Shown piece by piece: positions 1 to 11,978 of a DNA stretch of 64,000 nucleotides. Both the position numbers and the translations under genes were made by a program. The notes under the pieces were generated by a model. It did no database searches. It was not told the origin of the DNA and saw nothing but the letters and a program-made list of their open reading frames with translations. How positions within the stretch are numbered: position 1 is the stretch's first letter; the number at the start of each line of letters is the position of its first letter. Origin of the DNA: Camillea tinctor (taxonomy: Eukaryota > Ascomycota > Sordariomycetes > Xylariales > Xylariaceae); contig MU394052.1 in NCBI GenBank assembly GCA_022578605.1, positions 496,001 through 560,000 of the forward strand, written 5' to 3'.

Positions 1-2245
1 CCCCCTGGATCTCTTGCATTACCTGGTCTTAAGCCTACAAAACAGAAGGAGTTCGAGTTCATGGACCTGCTGCTTCCCGACATTTCATCCCAACCACGCA
101 GTCAGACCCTTCATACATCATTCCCCCCATTGACCACAGCATCCCCGAACGATAATCTAAGCCTCAATGGCCGGCCCTCTTCTAAACTTCAGACCAGCCA
201 AGTGTCGTGGACTCCACCTGAAGAGACCATCACCTCTAGCAACAAGAATGAAAAGGAAGACGCGGAAAGCCCCCTGATACCATGGCTTATCAACTTGGTC
301 AGAACCCGAAACAATAATGAAATATTAATGGCCGCTTCGGTATTGACCTCTCTTTTTAAAGCTGGATTTTCTTATAGTACAAGGGAAACCACATTGAGCC
401 TCCTAGTCGTGCCAATTCTTCTGAGCATGCTCAATGATGTCGAATCGAAGACGAAAGACGTTGACTTCAGAAACATTAGCCCCGAGACCGCTTCGAGGCT
501 TAAGCTTGTTGAAGAGATACCCGCAGTATTGGCTTGTCTCATTACCGACAGCGACCCTCTACAAAAAGCTGCTTTCGACTGTGATGCTGTGAAAACGCTT
601 TCCAAGCTCTTGAAAGCCACTTATGATGCGCCACCCCCCGTTGCAGAATTGCGCCCTTGGTCTCCACAAGATGTTGCCCCAGACATGATGGGTGATCTTC
701 CTCCGGAGCGTCAACTAGGCGATTCTGGACAACATCGCCAACTAGTACATCGGGTGAGAGTAAGGGAGAATACGCTGAAGGCTATTGCTGCGCTAGCGAG
801 TTCCAAGGATGAGTACCGGAAGGAGGTAATCGACCAGGACATAGTCCCATATGTGGTTGAGTCCTTATCCGAGTCTCCTGCAAATCCTAAACAACCTAGA
901 GACCGAGTCAGATCGGATACCGGACCTGGCGGCTCCCCGGGCGATAATTCCCCATCGGAAATCGGTAGCAATCCTGTTTCAGTAATAATTGCTGCTTGTT
1001 ATACTATACGGATGCTGTCTCGCTCTGTCAATATTCTCCGAACTACATTGGTTGACCACGCAGTTTGGAGACCTTTATTTCAGCTAATTCGACATCCCGA
1101 CATTGACGTTCAGATCGCCGCTACCGCCTCGATGATCAATCTTGTCCCAGATTTTAGTCCAATGAGAGAGGTAAGCCAAAATATCCATACCATAAGTTCC
1201 CATAGTACATCCTTGCTAACATATCTCATAGTCACTAGTCGCAGCTGGCATACTGAAGGTTCTTTGCGAACATGCAAAATCTGTCAACTCGTCTCTGAGA
1301 CTGAATGCCCTGTGGGCTTTGAAACACCTGGTTGATTTTGCTAACATTGACCTAAAAAAGAGATGCGTCGAGGAACTGAATTCCGGGTGGTTGGTTAAGT
1401 TGATCCGTGACGATATCGAAGACGACGCCATGTCCTCTGAGAGGGTGAGAAATGAAAGGTCGGCAGTCCATGCCTTGGATGACATGGATGAGGATATGGA
1501 TATGGGTATTGGGGACGACCAGAGTCGAAATTGGCTTTCGTCATCTTTCTATAGAACAGTCAACACACCTCGAACTCAGACAGATATCCGGATTCTTCAG
1601 CTCGCAGATGAGCGACTTTCAGCCCTTCGGGAGGCTGAACTCAACCCAATCCGAAAGGCAAGGCATGATGACTTGGCTATTCAGGAACAAGGCCTTGGGC
1701 TCATTAGAAACTTGATTTGTGGAGCTCATGCGTCAAATGGCCCAGATACAGCGAATGACACGTCGGAAATGATCGATTATTTGTTCAGCGCAATGGGTCA
1801 GGACGAGTTATTCAGGATATTAGCCTCTAAACTAAAAGTTAGAGTCTTACATCCCTATAGCCGACGCAGCACGCAAGGTAGCGAAGCGCGGGTACTCCCT
1901 CCACAAGCTAAGATCATCGAGTCGGTTATTTACACACTGGTTCATATAGCTGCCAGTATTCCAAGGCATCGGCAACTCGTGATTGCACAGACCGAGCTAC
2001 TCATGCAGCTAGCTAAACTCTTTAACAGCCAGGATAGAGAGGTGCGAGTGGCTCTGTGTCACCTTATCAACAACCTGACCTGGCAGGATGATATCACTGA
2101 TGCCCCTGGCTGTTCACAGCGGGCAGTTGAGCTTAGGAAGCTAGGCTTCTTGACAAAGTTGGAAGCCCTCGGCCAAAGCGATGATGAGCTAGATGTACGT
2201 GAGAGGGCTAAATCTGCTTTGTGGCAGATGAAACATAGTCATTAA
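1..2245 (+). CDS. Armadillo-repeat subunit of the GID/CTLH ubiquitin ligase (Vid28/GID5/ARMC8-like), 5' truncated
   Basis: The reading frame is open from base 1, so the start lies outside the window; 728 codons are visible. Exons are 1-1170 and 1232-2245. The intron 1171-1231 has a GTAAGC donor, GCTAAC branch site and CATAG acceptor, and phase 0 is kept across it. The protein is a run of armadillo helices. The stretch LNALWALKHLVDF just after the intron and the C-terminal part (CHLINNLTWQDD, then ERAKSALWQMKHSH) resemble ARMC8/Vid28. In yeast Vid28 (Gid5) is a scaffold subunit of the cytosolic GID E3 ligase, which degrades gluconeogenic enzymes such as Fbp1 when glucose returns. A disordered acidic loop separates the helices around 1460-1520. 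Family assignment is fairly sure; the substrate adaptor role is inferred from yeast. Confidence 0.85.
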
Positions 2246-5200
2246 CGACGGCAACAACAAAGAACAAAAGTACTGGGGATATTTTGAAAGGCATATCAAT
2301 CCAGGACGAGAATTCGCCACTCGACACTATACACATAATAATGAATGTATGGGTGGGTGGGTAAGTGAAGGGAAAGGGAGAAAGCCTGGGCGCATTGGGA
2401 AATTTTAGCATGTGTGCACGTTATGGGAGAAAAACAGAAATATGATTGGCGCAAGGGCGTTGTGTAAAGAAGCGCCTCAGTGCTATGTCCCATGTCATTT
2501 TTTTTCTTTCGCGAAACTGCTATTTTCTTAACGGGATGCTCATGATGGTCATAGGAGTCTAGTCTTGGCAATAAACAAGCACTTGGTGTGTTTTGACCCC
2601 GATACAGTAGGCTCATCGGGGAATATAATTTTGAGGGGGTATAATAGAGAAGCGCAAAGTACTCTAAGACCCGGTCGTGAGCCGACCTATGGTTCTAGAA
2701 TAGAATTACATTTATCGCCGATCCCCATGGTCTTCGTCTACTCTTATCCCCGGTGCCCCCCTTTTTTGACCCCTACCTAAAGACTCGCCTCATTTACGTC
2801 GGTAAGAAATTCCTAATTACCTACCTACCTACATGCACTACTTATGGGTCGTTGTTAACCGCGGGGTTAAGGTTGAAGAACCCGTTCGTTTATATCAAGC
2901 AATGTGCCACACTCACCTGAGAGACGGGGTAACTTCATATAAAAGATGAAGAAACTAACCTAGCAGACGATGGTGGTGCTATTGTCAGGCTGTCGTCGTG
3001 AAAGAAAGAGCTAGCTTTCTTTCTAAGTCTGCCTATTTAATTAGGGTATGTCGGCAGTGGTAGTATAGTTGCAGTATACATAGAAGGGCAAGGAAGATTC
3101 TACACTATATTTCATAGTGTAGAGGTAGTGTAGCATTCTCGATAATATGAGAAGCGACGGCAGAGTGGCGGAACGGACGAATCAGAAATGGGCCAAGGGG
3201 TTATCTGCATGCGGGATCCAATAAACAGTATAAATTATCATGAGCTAACTGAGCTGGGCTAGCAATATGCTTTTTTAGAGTTCCGGTCTGACCTTGAATG
3301 TTTATTAGGTTGGTATCTGGATATCTGGGTACATATTCTATAACAACCTCCTTTGAAGTACTAGCATCTTCCGCGGCTTTCCGAATACAACCTCTTCAGA
3401 GTTCGCTTCCATTCGACTACCTACCTACATACCTAATAGGTACCTAACATACATCTCTGCCAGGCCTCTATGCCGAAATTATTCATATTTATTTTATTAA
3501 CGATCAACGCAACAGTAAAAAAAGAAAAAAGTAGATGATACCCAAGGTACCATTCCTATTTCAAAACCATGTAAGTGAACGATCGTGATGAAACTCGAAT
3601 TATGTAAGTAAAACCCAGCCATCCTACCATCCATCTCTTGTCTCATATTATTCCATGATGAAATATAATGGGAGAAAATACCCTGTGTGATGACAACAGG
3701 GAGAGAAGGGATCGGAGGACAAAGAGCGAGGAATAACTGTAGCTTTTTCTTTTTTTTCTCTCTCGCTCGCTCTTTTCTCGCTCGACTGCCGGAGCATCCG
3801 GAGGTAGTGAAGAGAGGAAGAGAGTAAAAGGAAAAGTACCCCATCTCACCCCGTCGCGAGATCTCACCATCGCGCGAACTCGGGGTCAACCGACTGTAGA
3901 CAGAAAATTTGAGTGGTGGCGTGACGTTCCCGCAGCGCAGATCGACTTGCCAAGAACAATATTGCATATGGCGCCACGTTGGAACCTCAATTCGCATTCC
4001 CCAATTCCGGCGTACCAAGCAGAAACAGAGACCAGGGGAGCTTTGAGGCTCCCGCTGGCCGCGTCCCCACTCTCGACATCAAACTCCCATCACCGTGATG
4101 AAGCTTTAGAAGAGGGGAGAGGGGAGAGTAGGTACATCATTTACCCTCTTCTTATATTATAAACTCGAAACCGGGTTACTGCAATAGTTAGAAAAGAAAG
4201 ATGATCCACCTAAGTTAGGTAGATCGATGATCGATAGTTATATTATTTTGTGATTATTATTGACCATTAGTCAAGACCCTTAACCCTCATTCGTCAAGTT
4301 GACGGTAAATAACAAAACAGACAGACCTCCTCATCGTCAGGGTTTCATCGCAGATTTAGGACTACTTGCTCTACACCTACATATATGGAATCCCACAGAA
4401 ACATCCATCGCATCACCAACGATGACTCCTTCGTCGGAGACGAGCGGGCTGTAGCAATAAACACACAGGCTTGCTGGTTATTAGTGTCACCAGTCCTCGA
4501 GTAACGTGAATGGCGCTAAATGTAGCCTTGACCTTTTCCCGAGCCTGCCGTGTGATGATTGATCGATCGGATTTGTCACATTTATATAACCTCAAGCCCG
4601 CTTATACATCCCCCCCTCCCCTCCATACCAGCCAGCGTTGGTCATTCCTTGAGGATTATTTGCATCCATACCATACGCCCCGTCTAGTAGTCTAGATAAT
4701 TCCACACTAGCAGAAGAGGAAAAGGGGGGGGGAAGCCTCTCTCCATGAACTCCGGTTTGTCCAAGTGAGAAAGCCACCGGGGAGTTAAGAGGTAGTTTAG
4801 CTGTATGCTTAGTTAGTGCCTTGTCTACTCGTCCAACTAGATACATCTATCAGAGGACCAATTATCATAGCTACCTAAGGTATCTACCTGCGGGTAGCAA
4901 CCCCGACTCCGGTAGATGTGACATTATTGGAGGCCCTTGCTCCTCTGTTATAGGTAATGTCATATTATACCTTCTCCGCATCAAGGCTGAAGGAATTTGT
5001 GACTGGATTAGATTGGTCAAGAGCATTGAAGTGTTGCAGACCTCATGCTGTATTCCCCCATCCGGACTCACTCGAGGCCAAACCCTAGTAGCTCTAGCTC
5101 TGGAAGTTGAATCACGCCCGTCTCGTGCTTTCGTTGGCCCCCGAGCGGAGCTGCGGGAAGCTTACTGGTCCGTCTGATATTAAAGATGCAGTAGTTGTAT

Positions 5201-5608
5201 GTGATTTATCATCATGGAGTTTCGATAATCATGCAAACCTCCCCTGACCGGATTGGGTAGACTAGGGGGGTCATTGTCAATAGTCGAACGAGATATTCCT
5301 CGGGCATCTCGGCTCTAAGCACATTTTTGCACTGGGGCCAGGTCTAGTCGTCATCGCGCGCCGAGTTGCGCGATGGGACATCTTGGAACGTATGAGATCG
5401 AACCGTCGATTCCATCTCGCAGCTGCGGTGTGAGGAGGGAGATGGCAAGTTCCTCCATATAAAGGGACGGCTCTCCCCCCACCACCATCTCAGCTGAGGC
5501 ATCACAACCTGAAGGAATAACAGGCATATCCTCCTCGAGCAGGCTTAAGGCAGACTTTGGACTAATACTATCAAAGCAGTACGAAGCGTATATCGCAATA
5601 TAATTACA
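2246..5608. other. Intergenic spacer between the GID5-like gene and the opsin-related gene
   Basis: No supported gene. The longest open frame (minus strand, 3497-4018) is compositionally biased (Arg/Lys and Phe runs from a CT-rich tract at 3750-3800) and matches nothing I know. CTAC-repeat motifs occur at 2820-2834 and 3417-3432. The last 200 bases form the promoter and leader of the opsin-related gene. Confidence 0.6.
5235..5470 (+). promoter_or_regulatory. Likely core promoter of the opsin-related gene with two STRE-like motifs and a TATA-like box
   Basis: A CATATAAAG TATA-like element at 5456-5464 lies about 145 bases before the ATG at 5609. Farther up are CCCCT (5241-5245) and AGGGG (5264-5268), the two orientations of the fungal stress response element core. 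The intervening leader is CT/CCACC-rich. Five-base cores occur often by chance, so only the TATA element is reasonably specific. Confidence 0.4.
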
Positions 5609-6627
5609 ATGGCTATCTTACTAGGACGTGCAAACGACGCGTTGAATATCAACCCGCCTAGTGGTAACGAGCAGCTATCCGTCAACGGTAGCAACTGGCT
5701 GTGGGCTGTGACCGCCATCTATATCGTCTCATTCATAGCCTTCTTCGCTACCAGCTTTGTCGCGCGGTCTGGCGAGAAGATCTTCCACTATCTCTTCACC
5801 ATTGCGCTGCTTGTTGGTTCCATCGCGTACTACGCCCAGGCTTCCGACCTTGGCTACTTGCTCATCTACCAGGTGAACTCGTCGCCTGCCTTTGGGCTGA
5901 CCCGACAAATCTTCTATGCCAAGTATATCAACTGGGTAGTCAGCTTCCCGGTCCTGAGCATTGCTCTTGGCCTTCTCAGTGGTGTGTCGTGGGCTACAAT
6001 CTTCTACAACGTGACTTTGTCGTGGACATGGTAAGTGAGACGGATGCCATACCATCTACCTATATTATGTTCAACAAGTAACGTTGGGGACATGGACTAA
6101 TGACCATAATAGGGTCATCTCTTACCTCATCTCTGCCTTCACTACGAGTAACTACAAGTGGGGATTCTACGCTTTCGGCACGATTGCCTGGGTGCTCCTC
6201 GCGTTCAACACCCTCTTCACTGGCTCCACCGCAGCGAAGCGTGTAGGTGTCGCCAGCGACCACACCCTCCTGGCCGGGTGGCTCAATCTTCTCTGGCTCC
6301 TATACCCAATCGCCTTTGGTCTCACCGACGGCGGGAACCGCATCGGCGTCACCCCCGGTTACATCTTCTTCGGCATCCTGGATGTCCTGACCGTTCCCGT
6401 GCTCTCATTCGCCTTCCTCTTCCTCTCCCGCAGGTGGGATTACGGTCAGCTTAACCTAGGTGAGTAATCATGCTCCTTAATAATTGCTTGATAGGAATTT
6501 TGGCTAACGATGTAACAAAACAGCTTTCACTAGGTACGGTCGTGTCCATCACACCGGAGAGTTCCCCGAGAAGGCCGCTGCCACACCCTCGAACGCGGCT
6601 GTCACCGGTGAGCAGGCCGCAGTATAG
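5609..6627 (+). CDS. Opsin-related seven-transmembrane protein (Hsp30/YRO2/MRH1 family), lacking the retinal lysine
   Basis: Exons 5609-6030, 6113-6459 and 6524-6627 encode 290 aa. Introns of 82 and 64 nt carry ACTAAT and GCTAAC branch sites, and frames join cleanly (TG|G, G|CT). Seven hydrophobic segments run from about residue 30 to 247. Helix F keeps the microbial rhodopsin pattern WLLYP; helix G reads GILDVLTVPVL. Aligned by eye to bacteriorhodopsin, the Schiff-base lysine (K216) is Val235, the counterion D85 is Asn108, R82 is Lys105 and D96 is Ala, while D212 is kept as Asp231. It therefore should not bind retinal or pump protons. Yeast Hsp30, Yro2 and Mrh1 are plasma-membrane proteins induced by heat, weak acid or ethanol; Hsp30 restrains the Pma1 H+-ATPase. 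A similar stress role here is inference. The short polar C-terminal tail is cytosolic. Confidence 0.88.
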
Positions 6628-9614
6628 TTGCCTTCCTTTTTTTTGATCTTCTTCCCGACGGCTAGACCGTTGCAATGTCTTGGGGATTCTAATTTAATAG
6701 AATCCTGGCCCGGGTACGGGACCCCGCCTCCAACGCACACTCATCCCCAAGGCACCGGAAGCAACATATCCCACTGTATAAACCAGAAAAGAAAGAAAAA
6801 AAAAATCTCCAATCTATTTTTCTATTCATTTCAAACCCCTAATGATGCTATACCCACCACCACCATAGTTACAGCCTTACAAAGCTTCGCTCGTTTGTCG
6901 ATAGATTCGACTCACTAACTGGCCTGGTACCCCCCTTTTGTGGGTGCACAGCATTGATTTCATTCGCTCGTTTAGGCATGCCTGCATGGCAGTCATGATG
7001 ATGATAATGATGGTAATGGAAGGTTTCTGTCAGAAATTCTTCGGTTAAGGGGGATGAAAGAGAAGATAGGAGGCGAAGAAGAACTCATATACCCTCGTTT
7101 TGTTGTTATTGTTTGATACCCTTCAACTTTTTAAACTTTCTTTATTGGCTTTGGGGAGATGGGGGCGTTTGTGAATACCCTACTAGCTGGTGGTTGTTTG
7201 AGGTTGATGTAATAATGAGGTGTGCTGAAAGGAAGGGGGAGAGGTGGAGGATGGAAGAAAGGGGGAGTGAATGAGTGAGGATAGGATAGGTGTGTAGTGG
7301 TAATCTTTATTTGATTCGATGCATGTAATATCTGAGTGCTATGATGCTATGTAAGATATGTGTCTTGTATTGGTTATTTAAGTTCAGGTGAGAAGAATTG
7401 AACTAATATGGCGAGGTGTGACCATGTACCAACCCCTTTTCATCCTGAGGTGTAGAATCGATTTGATTATTGTAGGAAAGTTGAACATGGCTATAGGTAT
7501 TCAATGTACTGTGTGTGAATGTATGTCTGTTCATATGTAGTCGCTACGAACTCTTTACCCCTTTTCCTACTCCCCCTTTTTTCTGTTGCTCTTTTCCCTC
7601 CCTCACTTCCTTACCCAGTCTCTAGATTTATCTTCTTTCCTGTGTCAACGTTTTAGCTAGTTTTACCCAAAGCAATCTCCTTTATCTGCTGTTGACACTA
7701 AAACCTACCTTTTATATTTGTTGACCACCAAGGTAACTGAGCAACGCCCAGCCCCCCTCCTATTCTCCCCACAACAAACATCAACGTCACCACCACTGAC
7801 CGTCGCTCGAGGCAACCACCAAAAAAACCAATCCCCCTCCTACTGTGCATGGTAAGTCCCCTTATAAATCCTAGTAGACTGAGGATTTCCTAGCCCGAGT
7901 GGGCAGCCCAAGTGGGCAGTACCGTGGCGCCACGGTATGGGAGTCTACCTCCCTCATCTAGGTCTAGGGTTCAACTCCCATTCTAAGCATTTAAAACAAT
8001 ACATCACCTATCATCTAATCTACTATCTTATCTACCATACAAAAATACCAAAGGATACCGGGGCTCCGGCCCGTGGATATCTAGGAATACGGGAGGGGGG
8101 ACATAGTCCTCGGGTCAGTGGCGGGCCTCCTAACAATCAAAAAAAAAAATTTTTTTTAACCTAACCGTGCCTTTTTATAACTAGGCCACCTTTTTTCTTT
8201 TTTTTTCTTTTTAAGATCAACATTGTTAAATGAAGTAGTATGTAGTTAATTGAAGTTAAATGTACAAGTGAGATGAATATCCGTGATATATGTACAACGA
8301 TTTTTACATATTTTTTCATTATTAATTTACTACATTGAAATTTCAACTCTTTACCTGTATGTAAATTTATTGCATTAAGATTGCTTGATATCGTATATTG
8401 CCTAAGGAACTCTTAATAAATACCATTCAATGAGTATATGTAGGACATGGCCACTAAAACACTGGCAAGCATAGCTATGCTTCAGAACCTGTAGAACCGA
8501 AGAACCGAACCTTGGTATCACTTCTTAACTATTGGCCTCTTGTAAAGCTGGACTTAGCTGAGAACCGATAACTCCTTTCTGCTCCCCCTTTTTTTCTGGC
8601 CAGAGCAAGTAAACATTCTAAGTGTTGCTTTTATCCACACAGACAAATACAAGTTATGCCTCCCTAATAATATGCATATTCCACTTCGCCGTCTAGCATG
8701 TATAACGGGGTTGAACATGACGTGGTAATATCGGGCGTATCCCTCTGGGACAAAAGAACAGAGTTCAAGTACTAGTGACAATGTGGACTCAAATGCCTAG
8801 GTTTGAGGGGGAAGGGAGAGGTGAGAGAGGATGAGATTTTAGTTTCGGTATTTTTTTTTTTAATATTTCTAACTAGTCATCCGCTCCCACGGGTTTATAC
8901 TAGAGTTCTGATGAGAGGATTTGTCTAAAAATGTGACCGAACAACGGGGGAAAGAGCTCGAAGCCTTCAAGAAAGACCATTGAGCTCTTGCACAGGAATT
9001 ATCAATACACTGATAAGAAGTAAGAGGGGTATATTCGATATTGCCTTGTGATTTCAACAGTGACTTGAAATTATAGGTTTTACATCCTGACAAGAGCATG
9101 CAGGTGGTGGCTATAAGCCTTAAAAGTAGTTTCTTCTAATGTTGACATACTCTGCAGCCCCTCGGCGTACAGCTCTTCTTGCTAGTTCAGGTGTTTTCCA
9201 ACACAGGGATATCGTCTCAATTTAAGCTTATAATGATACCGTTGAATCCTTTTAACCTTTCTCTCATTCGACGTTAAGGTTTCCCCCATCTTCACCCCAT
9301 CTCTGTATAAAGTCCGATGTCTAATGATGCTACCAAGAAAACGCCATGTAGGAAGAATGAACGTGGATAGGTTGGTTGGTTAGCTACTGAGTACTCATAT
9401 GGTTAATCGACACACATAAGGTATCTCGGAGGACAAGCTTGTGGTTGCTCACACGCAATTGTATCATTATCTATATACCTCCATACGTCGCCTCCACTAT
9501 TCGGCCTAGAAAGTTGTACAATATACTTGAAAGCAAAGTTATCTTTCCTGCCTGCCTACTACTCGCTACCAGTAATATCTAGAGTTCAACGAGAGGATTT
9601 TTCTTGATATTCAG
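6628..9614. other. Intergenic spacer after the opsin-related gene, containing a SINE-like element
   Basis: The first 300 bases are probably the 3' UTR of the opsin-related gene. Apart from the tRNA-derived element at about 7850-8160, the region is AT-rich with pyrimidine tracts (7560-7620) and no open frame resembling a known protein. Confidence 0.6.
7850..8160 (+). mobile_element. SINE-like retroposon with tRNA-type Pol III promoter
   Basis: An A-box-like TAGCCCGAGTGG at 7891-7902 is followed by a B-box GGTTCAACTCC at 7968-7978, which fits the consensus GGTTCRANYCC. Between them lies an 18-base perfect palindrome at 7920-7937. The unit ends in an A run followed by a T run (about 8140-8158), as expected for an A-rich tail with a Pol III terminator. 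The first part contains two near-copies of AGCCCRAGTGGGCAG. Outer boundaries are estimates; I found no clear target-site duplication and no second copy in this window. A decayed tRNA pseudogene is the main alternative. Confidence 0.45.
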
Positions 9615-10485
9615 ATGAAAATGCCTCCACCGCCATCGCCAGTACTTGTGTCCTCTTTAGCTCGTGTTTCTTCGATCCCCCTCCTTCCCCTCTTCGTCGT
9701 CACCCTCCTCGTTCCAGTCACACATTGTGCTCCAGACCTTAGTGACCTCACCCAGACCACAGAGTTCCACACGCAGTCGGACTCGGCCCACTTCCCACGG
9801 GCTCTCGGAACCGCAGGTGAGTTTTCTCCCTTCTCCTCCATCTTTTCTTCCCCACCTATAGCCAAGAAAACCACCCTTACTAGCATTCTTATAAAACCAT
9901 CAAACTTGCTCTTTCTCCCCGGAAAATGTCACTAATGGATCTCTCTTCCCCCCCTTCCCCTATTCAACAAGTCGCTATAGGGGTGGCCAGTGTGCTCGTG
10001 GCCACCATCCTGATCTGTGTGTTTGCGCACTGCTGGATCCTGCTGGGTAAGCGGCAGTACCGCCGCAAGGGACAATCAGATGTCAAAGTGGAAGAGGGGG
10101 TAGAGCGCTCGTTCGTGGGGGGAATGCACCCCGGTGCGGTGCCGTCCCTGTCGGCACCGACGAGAGCTAGTGAGTTAGATATATTTTCTAATTTCTTTTT
10201 GTCTTTACCTGTCCCTCCCCCGTTTTTTTCATTGTCCGTCCCCTTTACGATGCGAGTAATGAGTCTCTCTCAGGCTGTAGAAGAAGCCTGCCTATTCGAG
10301 ACATGGCGGTTTTGCGAGTTGCCTACCTTAAAGTTCACTCAACAGCTATATAGTGGTTGATGACTGATTCCTCTCAATTTTTAGTCACGATATCCGAGCG
10401 GACCATGGGTGGCAAGCATAGCCTCCGTGGTATTAACAGCAATGGCGTTAGGTCAGGTCCGGGGGTGACGGGAGTCAGGGGTTAG
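9615..10485 (+). CDS. Small predicted type I membrane protein (166 aa), function unknown
   Basis: I do not recognise this gene. Exons 9615-9816, 9972-10169 and 10385-10485 give a continuous frame. Intron 1 runs from GTGAGT to CAACAAG with a CTAAT branch-like site; intron 2 runs from GTGAGT to TTTTAG with CTGAT. Residues 1-38 look like a signal peptide (hydrophobic core IPLLPLFVVTLL, likely cleavage near THCA). A short Ser/Thr-rich lumenal segment follows. One transmembrane helix spans about 68-92 and is followed at once by the basic stop-transfer stretch GKRQYRRKG and a polar cytosolic tail of about 65 residues. An alternative acceptor at 9979-9980 keeps frame and removes three residues. If intron 2 is retained, the frame runs on to 10360 with a different tail. 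The topology is clearer than the exact gene model. Confidence 0.5.
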
Positions 10486-11941
10486 GGGATCGGGGCGGGA
10501 ACCGGGCCGAGACTGGGGTCCGGAGACCCAGTACGGAGGAGACGTTTAGGAGAGGGGCTTGAAATCTCAATGGTGCAGGGACAAAGGGTAAAGGTAACGA
10601 AGGGGTGCTTTTGTTAGTTTATTTGGTTTCATTCTATTTTATCAAATTCACGTAGGATAGGAGATGAAAAGGGGAATATATTCATATGTCCATGGCATGG
10701 AAAGGGATCAAGAAAACTGGAGAGCATCCCTAACGGAGATAGATATATGATATAGTAAAGGAGTTTCATAGTGAGACCTCATGGCTTTGCAAAAATCACT
10801 TGTCATCGCCGTCGAGGCTATCCGGGACCGAGAGTGGATACGGTAAAGTTCCTGTAATAATGCAGTCTGTCCTCCGGCATAGCAGTGCGAGTCCGGATAT
10901 CGAAGTTCGCACAGTGAGGTAAAGATACAAATATGGGGTGATTTTTTGGTAGGGAAGGACAGCTAAAGCAAGGGACGGAGGAAAAAATTATGACAGGATG
11001 GGGGGCTTGGGATAATGGGAAAACCCGGGGTTTAATTTGATTGCCTGTGCTACTTCAAGCGCATCCTGATGCTCACCGCAAAATTGGAAGGATATTCGAA
11101 CTATATAGCAAGTCTATCTTAACAACGTTAGGTCGTATGGATAAGTTAGTCTCGAAAATTTTCTAGAGAGAGAAACCATCCCCTCAAAAAAACAACCACA
11201 ACAACAACAAACAAACATGAGAAGTGATTGCTCCTGGACTTCGCTCAGCACCACTCTCTCCCCTCCCCCCTTTGAAACCCATGTAGAGTGTGCGCGAAAA
11301 GACGTATGTAACCATCCTCCTACCCTCTTATTCATGTCTACATAAGTTACCATGCCCCCCTAGTCTCTCGGCTGCTAGAGCGACTGTGTAACGATAGGCA
11401 AAGGCAATCATTTAACCTGTCAGCACTGACCGGCTGCTAAGCATGCAAGGGATGTGGATGACATGTCCAAACACCCGTCTTCCATGTTGACCGCATACGT
11501 ATGTGTACGGGGGGTTGTTATAGCGAAATAAAGAGGGGAGGGGGCATCATTATGTATACCTACTACCTACCAACTTTATTACCTGGGCTTTGCGCTACAC
11601 GGTAAAGTTGTGTGTAAGTGTGTATGGGAACGTCGAATCTTCTCAGTTCGGTATAAGGGTTCTCAACAGACTGGCGCCAATGACCAGATTTCCTTTTTGA
11701 TTATCCAATCCACGTTTCTTATACCATGGGAGGACCCGAGCCCCCGGTGCGACTATAAGTGCCTGATCTCCCCCTAGACATGGTTTGTTCCGCATTGACC
11801 ACACCGGCTGCGGGTACACATTGGCATTATAGACGGGATCCGAGACGGGGTCTAACAGGCGCCACATCTTAAATCGCCTGGGTCGTCGAGAATATAACAA
11901 GGATTGACTGGGTAAGAACAGCGGCTGTAAGAAAAAAAATT

Positions 11942-11978
11942 GAGAGAGAGAGAGAGAGAAAGAGAGAAGAAGAAGAAG
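11942..11978. repeat. GA/GAA microsatellite
   Basis: A (GA)n run passes into (GAA)n in an otherwise non-coding stretch. It produces the Ser/Leu-rich N-terminus of a spurious minus-strand frame. Confidence 0.8.

Noticed and set aside
3497..4018. 173-codon minus-strand frame
   Set aside because: Lys/Arg and Phe runs come from CT-rich sequence; no domain, no splice partners, and no recognisable homology.
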